A stretch of DNA of 64,000 nucleotides from Adiantum capillus-veneris. Taxonomy: Eukaryota > Streptophyta > Polypodiopsida > Polypodiales > Pteridaceae. How positions within the stretch are numbered: the stretch's first letter is position 1; every line of letters starts with the position of its first letter. Positions 16,598 to 26,732 of this stretch are shown here, in pieces. The stretch lies in contig CM043971.1 in assembly GCA_014529385.2 (NCBI GenBank), positions 86,320,840-86,384,839 on the forward strand, read 5' to 3'. Under the pieces are notes generated by a model. That model ran no database searches. It saw nothing but the letters and a program-made list of their open reading frames with translations, and was not told where the DNA came from. A program made the position numbers and the translations under genes.

Positions 16598-17471
16598 GGG
16601 GGGGGGGAGTATACCCCTCAAGCATGACCCCTACTTGCTTTGGTCGACCCCCCCCTGTAGCTCATGCTTGAAGCTCATTGGACCCCTCAGGTCTAGCCAA
16701 TCACAAGCAAGAGTCATACCGAGCAAGCATACTAGTCTTGGGACAAGTGTCCCCCTTTCCCCTTTGAGAGAGAGGACTTGATAAATGCTAAAACAATTAA
16801 TTAAATTAACTAATTTATCATTGGATCCCTTGGGAGGCCAACTAATAGGCTTTAGGCATACCATCACGGCAACCTGAGGAGGAACTTGAAAAGTGTCCCT
16901 TTTGCTTTCTTTGTACTAAGCATGTCTTGTGTGTGTGTGTGTGTGTGTGTTCCCTCTCATTCCCTCTCTTGTAGGGTTCTCCCCCTCCTTGTAGGGATTG
17001 ATTTTGACTTTTGCACACCTCCTTACCCTCAAGCACCTTAGTCAGCAAGCATGACAAAGCACCTTGAGCTCGGGTGGTGTTTCCACAACCTCCCTAGTCA
17101 GCAGGCACGATAAGCACCACAAGCACCTTAGTCAACATGCACGACAAGCACCTCAAGCACCTTAGTCATCAATCACAACAAGCACCTCAAGCACCTAAAG
17201 CTCAGCCCTAGCATACCTAAGGTCAAAGGACTTTTACACTAAACTTTGGAGGTATTTAATGAAGCTAACCCTAAGGTCTTTAAGCTCCATTAGTTAGCTT
17301 TCTCTTTGACAAGTCATCTCTCATTTGGGCCCCTTTACCATTGGCCCCGTGTTGAGATAGATCTATAAGTACACGTCTATATCCTAACTCTTGTTCCCGT
17401 TTATTCTCTCACATTAAATGATCAGTTTAATATGAGAAAATCATTTGGGGTGGTTAGATATTAGATTTTAT

Positions 17472-17475
<4 letters not shown>
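15778..17475 (-). repeat. 5' LTR of G1
   Basis: TGTAATGG...ATCACA on plus, about 1.70 kb. It matches 3858-4607 plus 9332-10264. It contains two GA tracts (about 15930-16016 and 16519-16593), a short G run (16595-16607) and a GT tract (about 16929-16950). The GA tracts are far longer than in the partner LTR. A frame shared by both LTRs (4029-4460 and 16116-16460) simply reflects the LTR pair. Confidence 0.85.
16519..16593. repeat. (GA)n microsatellite in G1 5' LTR
   Basis: 75 bp of GA. The equivalent site in the partner LTR (4519 onward) has only about 14 bp of GA before a short GT run. Confidence 0.95.
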
Positions 17476-17610
<135 letters not shown>

Positions 17611-17641
17611 TTTATTATTGTCCTCGGAGGTCAAATATGAC

Positions 17642-19552
17642 CTATGGGACCAAAGTTACATGTGATGTAGTATGTGTACGGCTGATGAGTGACTCTCGAT
17701 GCTCCAAAATTGTAGTGATGAGAGTCGCAATGGAGAGCCCACACTTTGGCTGGGAGAGGAAAGTGTGTAGGTCTAAGTTATGGCTGAAAATGTGAGAGAA
17801 GCAAGTTCGGATGTGATCAAAAGCTGAGCACTCTAGTAGTGTGTGGTACTCAGACTCTCGAACTTGCAGTGAGCATAATGTGCACAATCGATTTGACTCT
17901 TCTCCATTGCCCCAACGCCCTATCTCGCATCGAAGGAAATGGGAGCTAAGCCAAATTGCTGCGATAGTGCGTATCGCAGACAAGGGAATAGGCTCAAGCA
18001 TGTAAGTGTGAGTACGGTTTCCTCTCTCAGCAAAGAACATGGTTTTGTAGTTGGGGGCAATATAGGTGGTGTAATGTATGAAGCATGACCCACCGGATTT
18101 CTCCCAAGCCGTAATACATTGGCGTTGTAGAAAAGCTTCATTCACTTGAGAGTCAATTGAAGCATCATGTAGCAAGTGTAATGCATCCCATCTCCCAAAC
18201 CACTTCTTTATGTCTTGCATCCATCCAGTGCTCAAGATCTTGCTTTTATGCGTCTTTTGAACTTTTTTGCGTGCTTCCCATGCAATTGTAGGAAGTCGAT
18301 GTGAGGGGTTTTGATGCATCTTTATCATGTACTCCACAACCCTTTCCATGCCCATAACCTCAATTGGAAGAGATCCCGACTCAAGAAGTAGGAGCATATA
18401 TGGTGTTTGTGTCTTAACTTGGAGAAAGTTTGTAAGAAAACGCTTTTGGACATTCTCAAACTCTTTCCAAGTAGACTTTGAGATGCTCCCACCCCACACT
18501 TCAACTCCATAAAGAAGAACCGGTGTCACCAATGCATCAAAAAGATACTTCTTGAGAACCCAACACTTGATGTTTCCCGCATTACACATGTTCTCAAATG
18601 CATAATATGCTCTCTTTCCCGCTTCCAAACGACGCATAGCACATTCATGCCACTTGTGATTGGATGGAACCTCAAGGCCAAGGTACTTAAAGCTCTCAAC
18701 AACTTCAAGTGTCTCGTTGTTGTACACAATGCATGGCTTCTCCTTATGGTTGGTTTTCACAAGCATAACCTTTGTTTTGGATTCATTTACAATCAGCCCA
18801 CTATGCAAGCAAAAGTTCTCAAGGACAACCATAAGCTTTTGTGCATCTTCTAAAGTGTGTGCTAGAAGCACTACATCATCCGCATACAACAAAAGCATGA
18901 TTACCGCATTGCAAATAGTGACCTCTTCAATGCCTTCTTCTTGCATAAAGTCAAGTACCATTTGTTCCAATTGATCGATGCATAGACCAAAGAGAGTTGG
19001 TGACAATGGACATCCTTGTTTAACCCCAATAGTGCTTACAAAAATTTCTGAAATTTCTCTTCCCATGCGCAATTGACAAATCACCTTCTCATAGATTCGA
19101 GAAACCGCAAGCATAAACTCACTTGGCACTTGGAGTTCTTCCATCCTTCTCCACAAATTGTTACGTGGAATCATATCAAAGGCTTTCTTAAAGTCCACAA
19201 AACAACAATACAATCGCTTGCCTTTCAACCGACTTTCCTCCATGAGAACACGAAGAGTGACAAGATGATCAATGGTGCTATGGCATCGACAAAAACCCGC
19301 TTGTCCCTTTGCACGCTTGTCATTCTCTTCAGCCCAATCACTCAATTTCATCTCCATTATGCACCCAAATAACTTTGCCATAAGAGACCCAATCATTATA
19401 GTCCGGTAGTTGCTTACATTCTTTACATCCCCTCCTTTATGCAAAGGCTTAACCCAATTAGTACTCCAATCATAAGGCATACCATGTTGAAGTGCAAGGT
19501 TGAACATATCACACATCCACTCATGGGTAAAATCTCCCGTCCATTTGATCAT
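17642..19552 (-). pseudogene. LINE-1 ORF2: reverse transcriptase and C-terminal zinc finger
   Basis: 636 codons of a non-LTR reverse transcriptase. Visible motifs are the template-grip block (SNYRTIMIGSLMAKLF), RAKGQAGFCRCHSTIDH, FVDFKKAFD (first catalytic Asp), GVKQGCPLSPTLFGLCID, and the catalytic LLLYADDVVLLAH near plus 18870-18900, followed by the thumb. The C-terminus has a Cys/His cluster (CTLCSLQVRESEYHTLLEC) typical of LINE ORF2 tails. The frame closes with TAG at 17642-17644, almost at the element end. Upstream coding continues in another frame (19549 and up), so ORF2 is split by a frameshift at about 19550. Confidence 0.9.
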
Positions 19553-20139
19553 CTCCGGCTTAATTGCTTACAATGTGTGTACATATCCACTAGACTCAAG
19601 TTACCAAAATTCTCAACCCGCTTGCCTCTCAAGTTTCTCCAAAATCTTCCACATGCATGTGCCTTTTCTTGGACTTGAAATTCTTGTTGCTTTACTTCCC
19701 ATCTTCTTCTCTTCTTTTGAATCAATGCCTTGTATGTATGCAAATGACTTTGATAGTTGTCTTTGTCCATAGTTGCATCAAGCTTTATCAAGGACTTTCG
19801 AGCATCTTGACATTCTTTATCAAACCACCTTTTGCGTGATCTATCTTTGTTGATACCATGGAGATGCTTTATGGCAAAGCATTCTTCCGCACAAGAACAA
19901 ATAGCTTTCTTGAAAGCTTCCCATTTAGTTTCCAATGGTGCATCACATTGAAGCTTTGTCATCCATAATTTTTGCTCAACCATTTCAATGTACATTGGTG
20001 CCCGTTTGAAATCCATACATAGTGATAACTTCTCTTTCCTTTGGCTGAGATTATCATGCTTAGTTGCTTCTCCACATGAAAGGTCAATACATAAGGTGCG
20101 ATGGTCGGATTCCGGGGTCCATTGACCAAACATAAAACT

Positions 20140-20145
<6 letters not shown>
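19549..20145 (-). pseudogene. LINE-1 ORF2 N-terminal part (endonuclease end and linker)
   Basis: Frame entering from the GA tract. The first real residues are IKSFMFGQWTPESDHRTLCID, carrying the SDH motif near the C-terminus of APE-type endonucleases, followed by a basic linker (SRKRWFDKECQDARKSL). The Ser-Leu run in front is translated microsatellite. It ends with TGA at about 19549, overlapping the next frame by 4 bp (ATGA). In intact LINEs endonuclease and RT are one ORF, so this is a frameshift mutation. Confidence 0.8.

Positions 20146-20223
<78 letters not shown>
20146..20223. repeat. (GA)n microsatellite at LINE-1 5' junction
   Basis: 78 bp of GA directly at the truncated 5' end of the LINE. 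Confidence 0.95.
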
Positions 20224-20226
<3 letters not shown>

Positions 20227-21999
20227 TCCATGAGGATGCGATGGTGGGCTAGCTAAGGATCACGTGGCATCCAAGCAAAGAGTGACCACAATGGGATGCA
20301 TAAGCACATATGGAGACAGAGATGAGCATTGAGAAAACACAACAGTTAATGCAAGAAGTTCACAAAAACATGCAAGCCAATCGACAATCTAGAGGGGTTG
20401 TTGAATGCAGAGGAACCCCAAAGAGGTGCATCAAAAGAAGAGATCCCGCATGGCTAAGAGGAGAAGAGCAGGAAAAAGAGCTGCTCTAAGACCAAGGGGG
20501 ACTTCCTTAAGGGTTCTCCCCCCTACCATCTTATTATATAACCCTTGGTTGCCTATATCTAGAATCCTCTGTCCACATCTAGCATCCAGCCCTTGGCCTG
20601 GGTCCGTGACCTCCCTGGGTTTGCCCTTGGCCTTACAATATTCCCCCCTTAGAGAATTGTTTTTTTCCTTAAAAACAAAAGTGAAAATTAACAATAATGT
20701 TTTCCATAGTGGCATTCATCATGGATCCAGCTGGCCAATTGACTGGAACATGGTTGAGTAGGAGGTTCAATGAAATCAAGAAGAGCATCTTGATTTTTGC
20801 ATTGTTGTCTCATTGCACCCATCTTATATTATTGGCCCATAACCACCAACATAGCGTATAGACTCCATTTAAAACTCCTTGAGTATGTTAAATGAGTTAT
20901 TACAAGTAAGATATATCCAAATGAGTACTTATTTTTACTTTTTTATAAAAGTAGTTGGATGACGTAACTCATCAACAAAGTATAAGTCCTTGACTTGATA
21001 TCATTCTTCATCAGTAAAAAACCTCACCATAAACAACGTTCAAGGTCGAGAGCCTAATTTAAACATGAAGAGGCTAAACTTAGTCTCACAACATGCTTTG
21101 CCTCATGGTAAGAAAGCTCAAACTAGAGAGATAATATTCCCAATTGGATTGCTTGGTGCTAATGTGTGTGCTTAGCATATCCTTTAGCACAAGATTAACA
21201 CTTGTGAATTTACTATCCTCTCTAAATAACTTATAGTAGTGAGATGTTTTTCCCCACTGTTTACAGACAGCCCTGCAAATGATTGGAAAACAGGGATCAC
21301 AATCTCTTGCATTATTGTTGATTAATCTATAATTATAGGGATTGTCTGTAAATGGTGTGTTTTCCCATCGTTTGCAGACAATCCTCCAAATGATTGAAAA
21401 ACAGAATTCACAATTCCTTGCACCATTGCTGATTACTCAATAACTATAGGGAGAACCATCTTGGTTAACTATAGTGAGCTGATCTACAAGCACCCAAACC
21501 AAACCATGACCTCTATTGGTGATTGATAGATCTACAATTAATCTCGTAGAGATCTCATAGAGAGACTGCACATATAGTGCAAAATGCTTTAGAAGCTACT
21601 AATGTCATGAATGTGCATGCCACTCCAAATCATCCTTTGCTAAACACTAGGGCCCATAACACCTAGTGTGTATGCATTTAGCAAAACTAGATCCAAACTT
21701 ATATATCCATAACCATACTTGCCAATGCTTATGGCTAGTGTTATGCTCATAGTCCACTAGGAAAGAAGTAAATATTGTCCCTTGCAATTATATAAAATCC
21801 ATGCTAACTTAGTTGGACCATAATAAAATGTGAAAATTAATCACATCTAGGCCAACAATACAACATTTTCATGTGAATAGAACTTAACTTAACTACATGT
21901 ATAAACAACCATCCATTAAGGTGTTTAACAACACTTGTAAACTTAACAAATCTTACTAGGTATCCGACAATTTTTTTCCACTAAAATTGTTCTTGATAC
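20224..21999. other. Non-coding stretch left of G2
   Basis: No supportable gene. It was contiguous with 58735 onward before G2 inserted. It contains a diverged tandem duplication (21247-21452). Short frames such as 20405-20761 show no known domain. Confidence 0.6.
21247..21452. repeat. Diverged tandem duplication, about 93-bp unit
   Basis: Copy 1 at 21247-21341 and copy 2 at 21360-21452. Both start TTTTCCC, share 'CAAATGATTG' and 'TTCACAAT/ATCACAAT' blocks, and end CTATAGGGA or TTATAGGGA. They are roughly 80% alike by eye. Confidence 0.75.
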
Positions 22000-23077
22000 T
22001 GAGGAAAGCTTTTCCATGCATGGGAACCCCCCCATATATTTTTGCCCTTTTATCAAAATATTTCCCATTATATAAGTTACTTTTGATTTTTTCTTCCTTT
22101 CTCACAAACGTTTTAGCCTTTATTAAATAAATAATACTAATGCTAATCAATCACGATGTAGCATAATAAGTAAGCTTTCTTTGTTGATCTCTCTTTTGAC
22201 CTTAAAAATATTAAATATATATATTCTAGTATTTTTTAATATTTTTTTTTTCATGTATGTATATTATTCCACTCTACCAAATATTTTATTCACTAGTCTT
22301 CATTTTCAAACCTCAACCCCACTTTCAAATTTCAATAATACCTCCATCTAGATGATTGCCAATCTTTTCAACACTCTAGGTCATGTTTTCATACACATGA
22401 AGGAGCTTACACTTGAAGGCAAGAGAGAAGTCCACTCGAAGGGGACCACCAAAAGACTTTTGCAGCCACAAATAATACATTATTTGGCTGAATTTTTTAA
22501 GTAAAGAAGAACCCCGAATCTGAAGGAGCGTTCAACATGAAAGATGTAGCTCGTGATCTCAACTTTTAGCTCAATTTTTTTCAGAATTTTTGGAGTTATG
22601 AACACGGAGATATGATTTTTGTAGTGGACCCAAGTTTTCTCGTGTAATGGTGACACAGGCCATCCCCACTTTTCTTCCTTCTAGAATGGCTATGGTTCTA
22701 CAAGTCTTCAAGCATGATTACAAGAGACAAGGCTCTTTTAATGAGGTCTTGGCTAGTCTAGAGTAATTCTATCACCATTTTTGGAGGATCCATCCTCATC
22801 AACAAATATCCACCTTCGACAACCTCTCTTATAATTTTCTTACCTCTCTCTTCTCTCCCTAATAAGCTTATGTCTATCCAAAGCTAGACTATTGTAAATA
22901 TTTCCTATCCTCTACATCCTACCCACATTCTCTCTTTTTCTCTCTCTATTGACTCTGATATTTTAAATAATGAGGAGACAAGATGGGAGCCACAATCACA
23001 TGCACCCCATTTTCCTAGTCACCAAAGTGGGACACTCACCTCAAATAGAAATATTGCTAAATCCTTCCCTCCTTCCC

Positions 23078-23084
23078 TATATAA
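23078..23084 (+). promoter_or_regulatory. G2 5' LTR TATA box
   Basis: TATATAA in the context 'ccctatataaggaggc'. It is also present in the 3' LTR (57694-57700) and, on minus, in G5 (63220-63226). This conservation marks the likely core promoter. Confidence 0.7.
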
Positions 23085-23156
23085 GGAGGCCATGAGAGCT
23101 CACTTGTGGGAGAGAACACACACACACACACACCTATCCATACACACTCTTGTGCT

Positions 23157-23531
23157 ACATGCTTGTAGCATGAACCCTAATCACATAATCACAACACCAT
23201 CATCATCACCATCACCATGCACAAAGGATGAGCACCACACCTCCGCACCACTTGTAATTAAGGGTTGAAGGCACAATTTCAAGAAGAAGAAGGGTGGACA
23301 CACTCATGATATTCCTCGCCATCAACTCCCATCTCTCCATTATGCCTTACATGCTTGTAGCATGAACCCTATTCACAACACCATCATCATCACCATCACC
23401 ATGCACAAAAGATGAGCACCACACCTCCGCACCACTTGTAATTAAGGGTTGAAGGCACAATTTCAAGAAGAAGAAGGGTGGACACACTCATGATATTCCT
23501 CGCCATCAACTCCCATCTCTCCATTATGCCT
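23157..23531. repeat. 192-bp tandem duplication inside G2 LTR
   Basis: Two copies of a block starting 'acatgcttgtagcatgaacc' and containing CAT/CAC repeats and 'aagaagaagaagggtgg'. The same duplication, with the same period, occurs in the 3' LTR (57771-58147), so it predates this insertion. Confidence 0.9.
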
Positions 23532-24110
23532 CCTGCGATCTTGTTCCCTTCTCATTTTCCTGCCATACGCTACCTATTGTATTCATCTTTTGCAAGCAAT
23601 CAACACACTCCATCTTGGTGCCATACTTTGTGTCGCTTTGGATACATCTCATTGTGAGTATGGTATATGCTTGTTCCTTGCCATTTCTTTTTTCTGCTTA
23701 TGTTAAGGTGTGCAGATTCGCCACCACACACACACACTCTCTCTCCCTCTCATATTCCTATCATCTTGCTACTTCCATCTTAAGGTGTGCGGATTTGCCA
23801 CCTTTTGTATGAGAAGTGAGCATACTTGCATGTATCCCTGACCTCGTTATCTTCCTTACTACATGCACGCGTAGCGAGCCCATTCTCACTCACTCACCAC
23901 TCCTCTCACCTTATTTTCCGACCACCCCATTCCACATTTGGGCGTGAATCTTGAAATTGTTTTCCATGCATGCTTCATTGTGTATATGTATGCGTCCTAG
24001 CCGCATATCTTGCTAGGTGGTGCCCCTATTGTGTATTCCCCATGATGAGGCCATTGTGCATAGTCTTGGTGTAGAGGCCACCGGGTCTATTTTTTCACTT
24101 CCGCCTCTCA

Positions 24111-24129
24111 TTTGGTGCCCCCACTGAGG
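24111..24129 (+). other. G2 primer binding site
   Basis: TTTGGTGCCCCCACTGAGG directly after the LTR. It is complementary to a tRNA 3' end of form ...GGGGGCACCA, not initiator Met. The same site occurs in G3 (45441-45459) and G5 (62379-62397), and a GGCGCC variant occurs in G4. Confidence 0.8.
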
Positions 24130-24177
24130 AGGGCTCTTGAAACCCTTCAGTTTACAAGACTGAAAACCCTAAACTAT

Positions 24178-24444
24178 TGTGAATGGATGAATGAGTATGA
24201 AGGATTTTCTAACTGGACGACAGAAGAAGAAGAGCTCCAAGCACAACTAGACGAACTCCGCATCTCCATCGAAGCTCGAGTGCCAGGCGTAACGGTAATC
24301 AATTTGAAGTGGGAAAGTCAACCAGCACGCCAAACCCAGTGAATATACATAGGCCAAGTGCCAAGAAGAAGAAGGAGAAGGTGGAAACCATGTTCGCAAC
24401 CTACAAGCAACCAACAACAACAAAATGGAAGGATCTCTGCACAA
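24178..24444 (+). pseudogene. G2 leader ORF1 remnant
   Basis: Frame with MNEYEGFSNWTTEEEELQ. It is clearly related to G5 62071-62328, which has LEFSNWTTEEEDLQ. After a TGA (24340-24342) the similarity continues (YIG.VPRRRRR against YISHHPRKRKSK in G5), so the stop broke a longer protein. An extra ORF upstream of gag is known in Ogre-type Tat elements; whether this one is related I cannot tell. No domain is recognised. In G2 it is much shorter than in G5. Confidence 0.6.
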
Positions 24445-24555
24445 TAGAGAATCAACACTATTCTACTTTGAGAATCGGGTAACTCAAGTCACCGAGGAAA
24501 GAACACCACCCTCTCCTACAAGCTTGGACAGTGACTAAGCACCTCTAAGCTTCAC

Positions 24556-24774
24556 ATGAATCAGTACAACATACCTCAAGACAGATCACACATACCAACA
24601 CGTGTACGCTCAATCAAGTTAATATTGGATTTGAAGATTCACTACCAGCACGTCATTGACACCATGCCGGGTGGGGAGCGGTTTTTTGAGGTTCTGGCAT
24701 CAGATCAGTCATTTGTTTTACCTTTGGTACAAGGCAATGTACCGTTTGAAGTTTTAATCTATGTCCTAGTATAA
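24556..24774 (+). CDS. G2 small leader protein (sORF), conserved family of unknown function
   Basis: 72 codons starting MNQYNIPQDRSHIP. The last 49 residues align without gaps to four other copies: G3 44932-45150, G3 45172-45384, G4 42772-43014 and G5 61098-61322. Shared positions include Tyr/Phe-Gln at 7-8 of the block, a central Gly-x-x-Arg then x-x-Glu-(Ile/Val), a strand-like [FV][IV][LI]P[LM][IV], and an end of the form [IV][FY][IV]L plus one hydrophobic residue before the stop. The predicted pattern is strand, helix, strand, strand. The stop lies 83 nt before the gag ATG. There is no signal peptide or clear membrane helix. I do not recognise the family. An RNA- or Gag-related role is only a guess from its position. 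Confidence 0.75.
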   Translation: MNQYNIPQDRSHIPTRVRSIKLILDLKIHYQHVIDTMPGGERFFEVLASDQSFVLPLVQGNVPFEVLIYVLV

Positions 24775-24857
24775 TAGGGTATACACGCCTCCTTGTAAAG
24801 AAGAAAAAAAATTTTGCAAGTTAAGAAGTGTGTCTTTCTAGCTCTCTCTCAGTAATC

Positions 24858-26732
24858 ATGGCAAGTGTAGCATTTCCAACCTTTACTGGTAAGGTGGGCG
24901 AGGATGCTGCAGACTTTCTAGACAACTTGGAAATAGCATGTGTCATCTCTGCGAGAGATGATGATGCTTCGCGCTTGCACATCTTCCCACTTCTAATGAA
25001 GGTGGAGGCAAGATCATGGTACAATGCCTTGGCACAAGAAACCAAGGAACGGTGGGACTTATTAAGGGCAGCCTTTGTCAAGCGTTTTGGAGAGGGCACA
25101 ACATCAGAGAAGCTATGGCAATTGTTGATAGAGTTGAAGCAGGGCAGTATGCTGGAATACGCATCATATGAGTCAAAGTTTGTAGATTTATGGGGGCGAT
25201 GGGTTGCATCGCTAAGAGAGTATGAGGGGGCACGTGATTTCCTAAAGAAGGATTGGTTTGTGGCTGGGTTATGGCCAACTCTTAAAGAGAAGGTGAAGGG
25301 AAGGTTTCCTGCTACGTATGAGCTAGCAGTTGAAGTGGCCCGCCTTAAAGACAAGAAGTTGCGCCTACAAGCCAGGAATATCGATCGAGAGGAAGCCGTT
25401 AGGACCCCGCCACCTCTAGCACCACCTACAACAGTCGCCCAGAGGATTCAACCACAAGAACCAATTGAAGATCAGCAAGACCTGCTCAACCGAATCACCA
25501 ATCAACTTGAGAATCTCTCAGTCCATTTGATACAACAAGGGCATGCACACAATCGCAACCAAGAGCAAGGGAGAGGACAACGAAGGCAAAACCAAGAATA
25601 CCACTGCTACAATTGTGGGGAGGATGGTCATGGCATGTACTACTGTCCACAACCAAGGAGGCAGAATTTCAACAGAGGAGCCAGACAAAACCAGGTTTCA
25701 CCACCAAGAGCAAGACCACCACCACCGAGGGCACCACGACAAGCACCACCCGTGCAAATCTTACAACCACCGATTCAACCACAACCACCACCACCACCAC
25801 AACCTCTCATTCCACCCTTACCCCCACCACCAGTTGGCAATCAAACAATAAGCGTCATCAGTATTGAAGGTAAGGGAAAGGAGAAAGTGGAGGAGGATAA
25901 GACCAAGGTTAAAGGAGTAGATGCCATTGGGGTAAAACGTGATAGGCATGGTGAATCTTCTCAAAAGGAAGAAAAGATGAAGAATAAAGGGGAATCTAGC
26001 AAAAAGCCGTCCAAGTCACGACGTAAAATTAACATTGTAGATTTCTCTTTGGGTGAATGTTCTAAACCATATGATTTGGTTCAAGATGTTTCTATGCAGG
26101 GCCCAAAAATCACCTGGCCCCAGTTACTCCACCTAGCACCTAGGGTGAGGAGACAATGGACAAAGATGGTTAACACGAGGCGACCAAAGCCAAAGATAGC
26201 TGGGGCTATCTCCGGGAGGAATCTAGACGACATACTACCAGTGATGGATGCTTACATCAAAGGGCAACACATCTCCAATATCTACATCGATGGTGGCGCA
26301 CAAATATGCGTCATGAGTGAAAAAATGATGCACCGTTTGGGTTTAGAGGTGAGTCGGCCGGCACCATGCCGAGCCAAAATGGCAAATAATTTAAAAGTTC
26401 AATGTGTTGGTGTCATAAATGCACTTAGGATAAAGGCATTCAACACCGAGGTAGATGTGGACATCTTTGTCATCCCACACAAAGGGGAGTGCTATCCTAT
26501 CATTCTAGGGAGGCCTTGGCTTATGGCTATGAGAGCTAAGCAGGACTGGGACACCGGCATAATCCAGATGAAGGATGCAAAAGGGAGGCCAATACTTTAC
26601 GACATGAAGATATGTCAACAACGCAACATGGATCTAGAAACCTCCGAGGATGAGTTTTCTAGTGGTGACTCTTCAACCACTTCAGAGGAGGAGTCAACAG
26701 TGAGTGAAGAAAGTGACATAGCATTGAGGTGA
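24858..26732 (+). CDS. G2 gag-protease polyprotein
   Basis: 625 codons from ATG 24858 (MASVAFPTFTGKVGEDAADF); the same start context is present in G5 at 61013. Order: Retrotrans_gag-like domain (residues about 15-175, with WYNALAQETKERWDLL), Gln-rich linker, CCHC zinc knuckle near residues 250-263 (CYNCGEDGHGMYYC), a Pro-rich stretch, a basic region, and a retropepsin-like protease near residue 476 (YIDGGAQICVMSEKMM) ending in an acidic Ser-rich tail. The TGA stop (26730-26732) overlaps the ATG of the next frame as TGATG. In G4 gag and pol are one frame, so the split here is either a 1-nt frameshift or a real stop-restart. Confidence 0.88.
   Translation: MASVAFPTFTGKVGEDAADFLDNLEIACVISARDDDASRLHIFPLLMKVEARSWYNALAQETKERWDLLRAAFVKRFGEGTTSEKLWQLLIELKQGSMLEYASYESKFVDLWGRWVASLREYEGARDFLKKDWFVAGLWPTLKEKVKGRFPATYELAVEVARLKDKKLRLQARNIDREEAVRTPPPLAPPTTVAQRIQPQEPIEDQQDLLNRITNQLENLSVHLIQQGHAHNRNQEQGRGQRRQNQEYHCYNCGEDGHGMYYCPQPRRQNFNRGARQNQVSPPRARPPPPRAPRQAPPVQILQPPIQPQPPPPPQPLIPPLPPPPVGNQTISVISIEGKGKEKVEEDKTKVKGVDAIGVKRDRHGESSQKEEKMKNKGESSKKPSKSRRKINIVDFSLGECSKPYDLVQDVSMQGPKITWPQLLHLAPRVRRQWTKMVNTRRPKPKIAGAISGRNLDDILPVMDAYIKGQHISNIYIDGGAQICVMSEKMMHRLGLEVSRPAPCRAKMANNLKVQCVGVINALRIKAFNTEVDVDIFVIPHKGECYPIILGRPWLMAMRAKQDWDTGIIQMKDAKGRPILYDMKICQQRNMDLETSEDEFSSGDSSTTSEEESTVSEESDIALR

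Larger units (their letters stand above)
22000..24110 (+). repeat. G2 5' LTR (2,111 bp)
   Basis: Near-identical to 56616-58734. It contains a TATA box at 23078-23084 and an internal 192-bp tandem duplication (23157-23348 and 23349 to about 23531). The last bases CTCTCA are followed at once by the PBS. Confidence 0.95.

Noticed and set aside
20405-20761. 118-codon plus ORF as a host gene
   Set aside because: No domain, poor codon structure, no paralogue in the window; lies in anonymous sequence.
23157-23531. CRISPR-like array from repeated units
   Set aside because: Only two units of 192 bp inside an LTR, no short repeat-spacer pattern, eukaryotic context.
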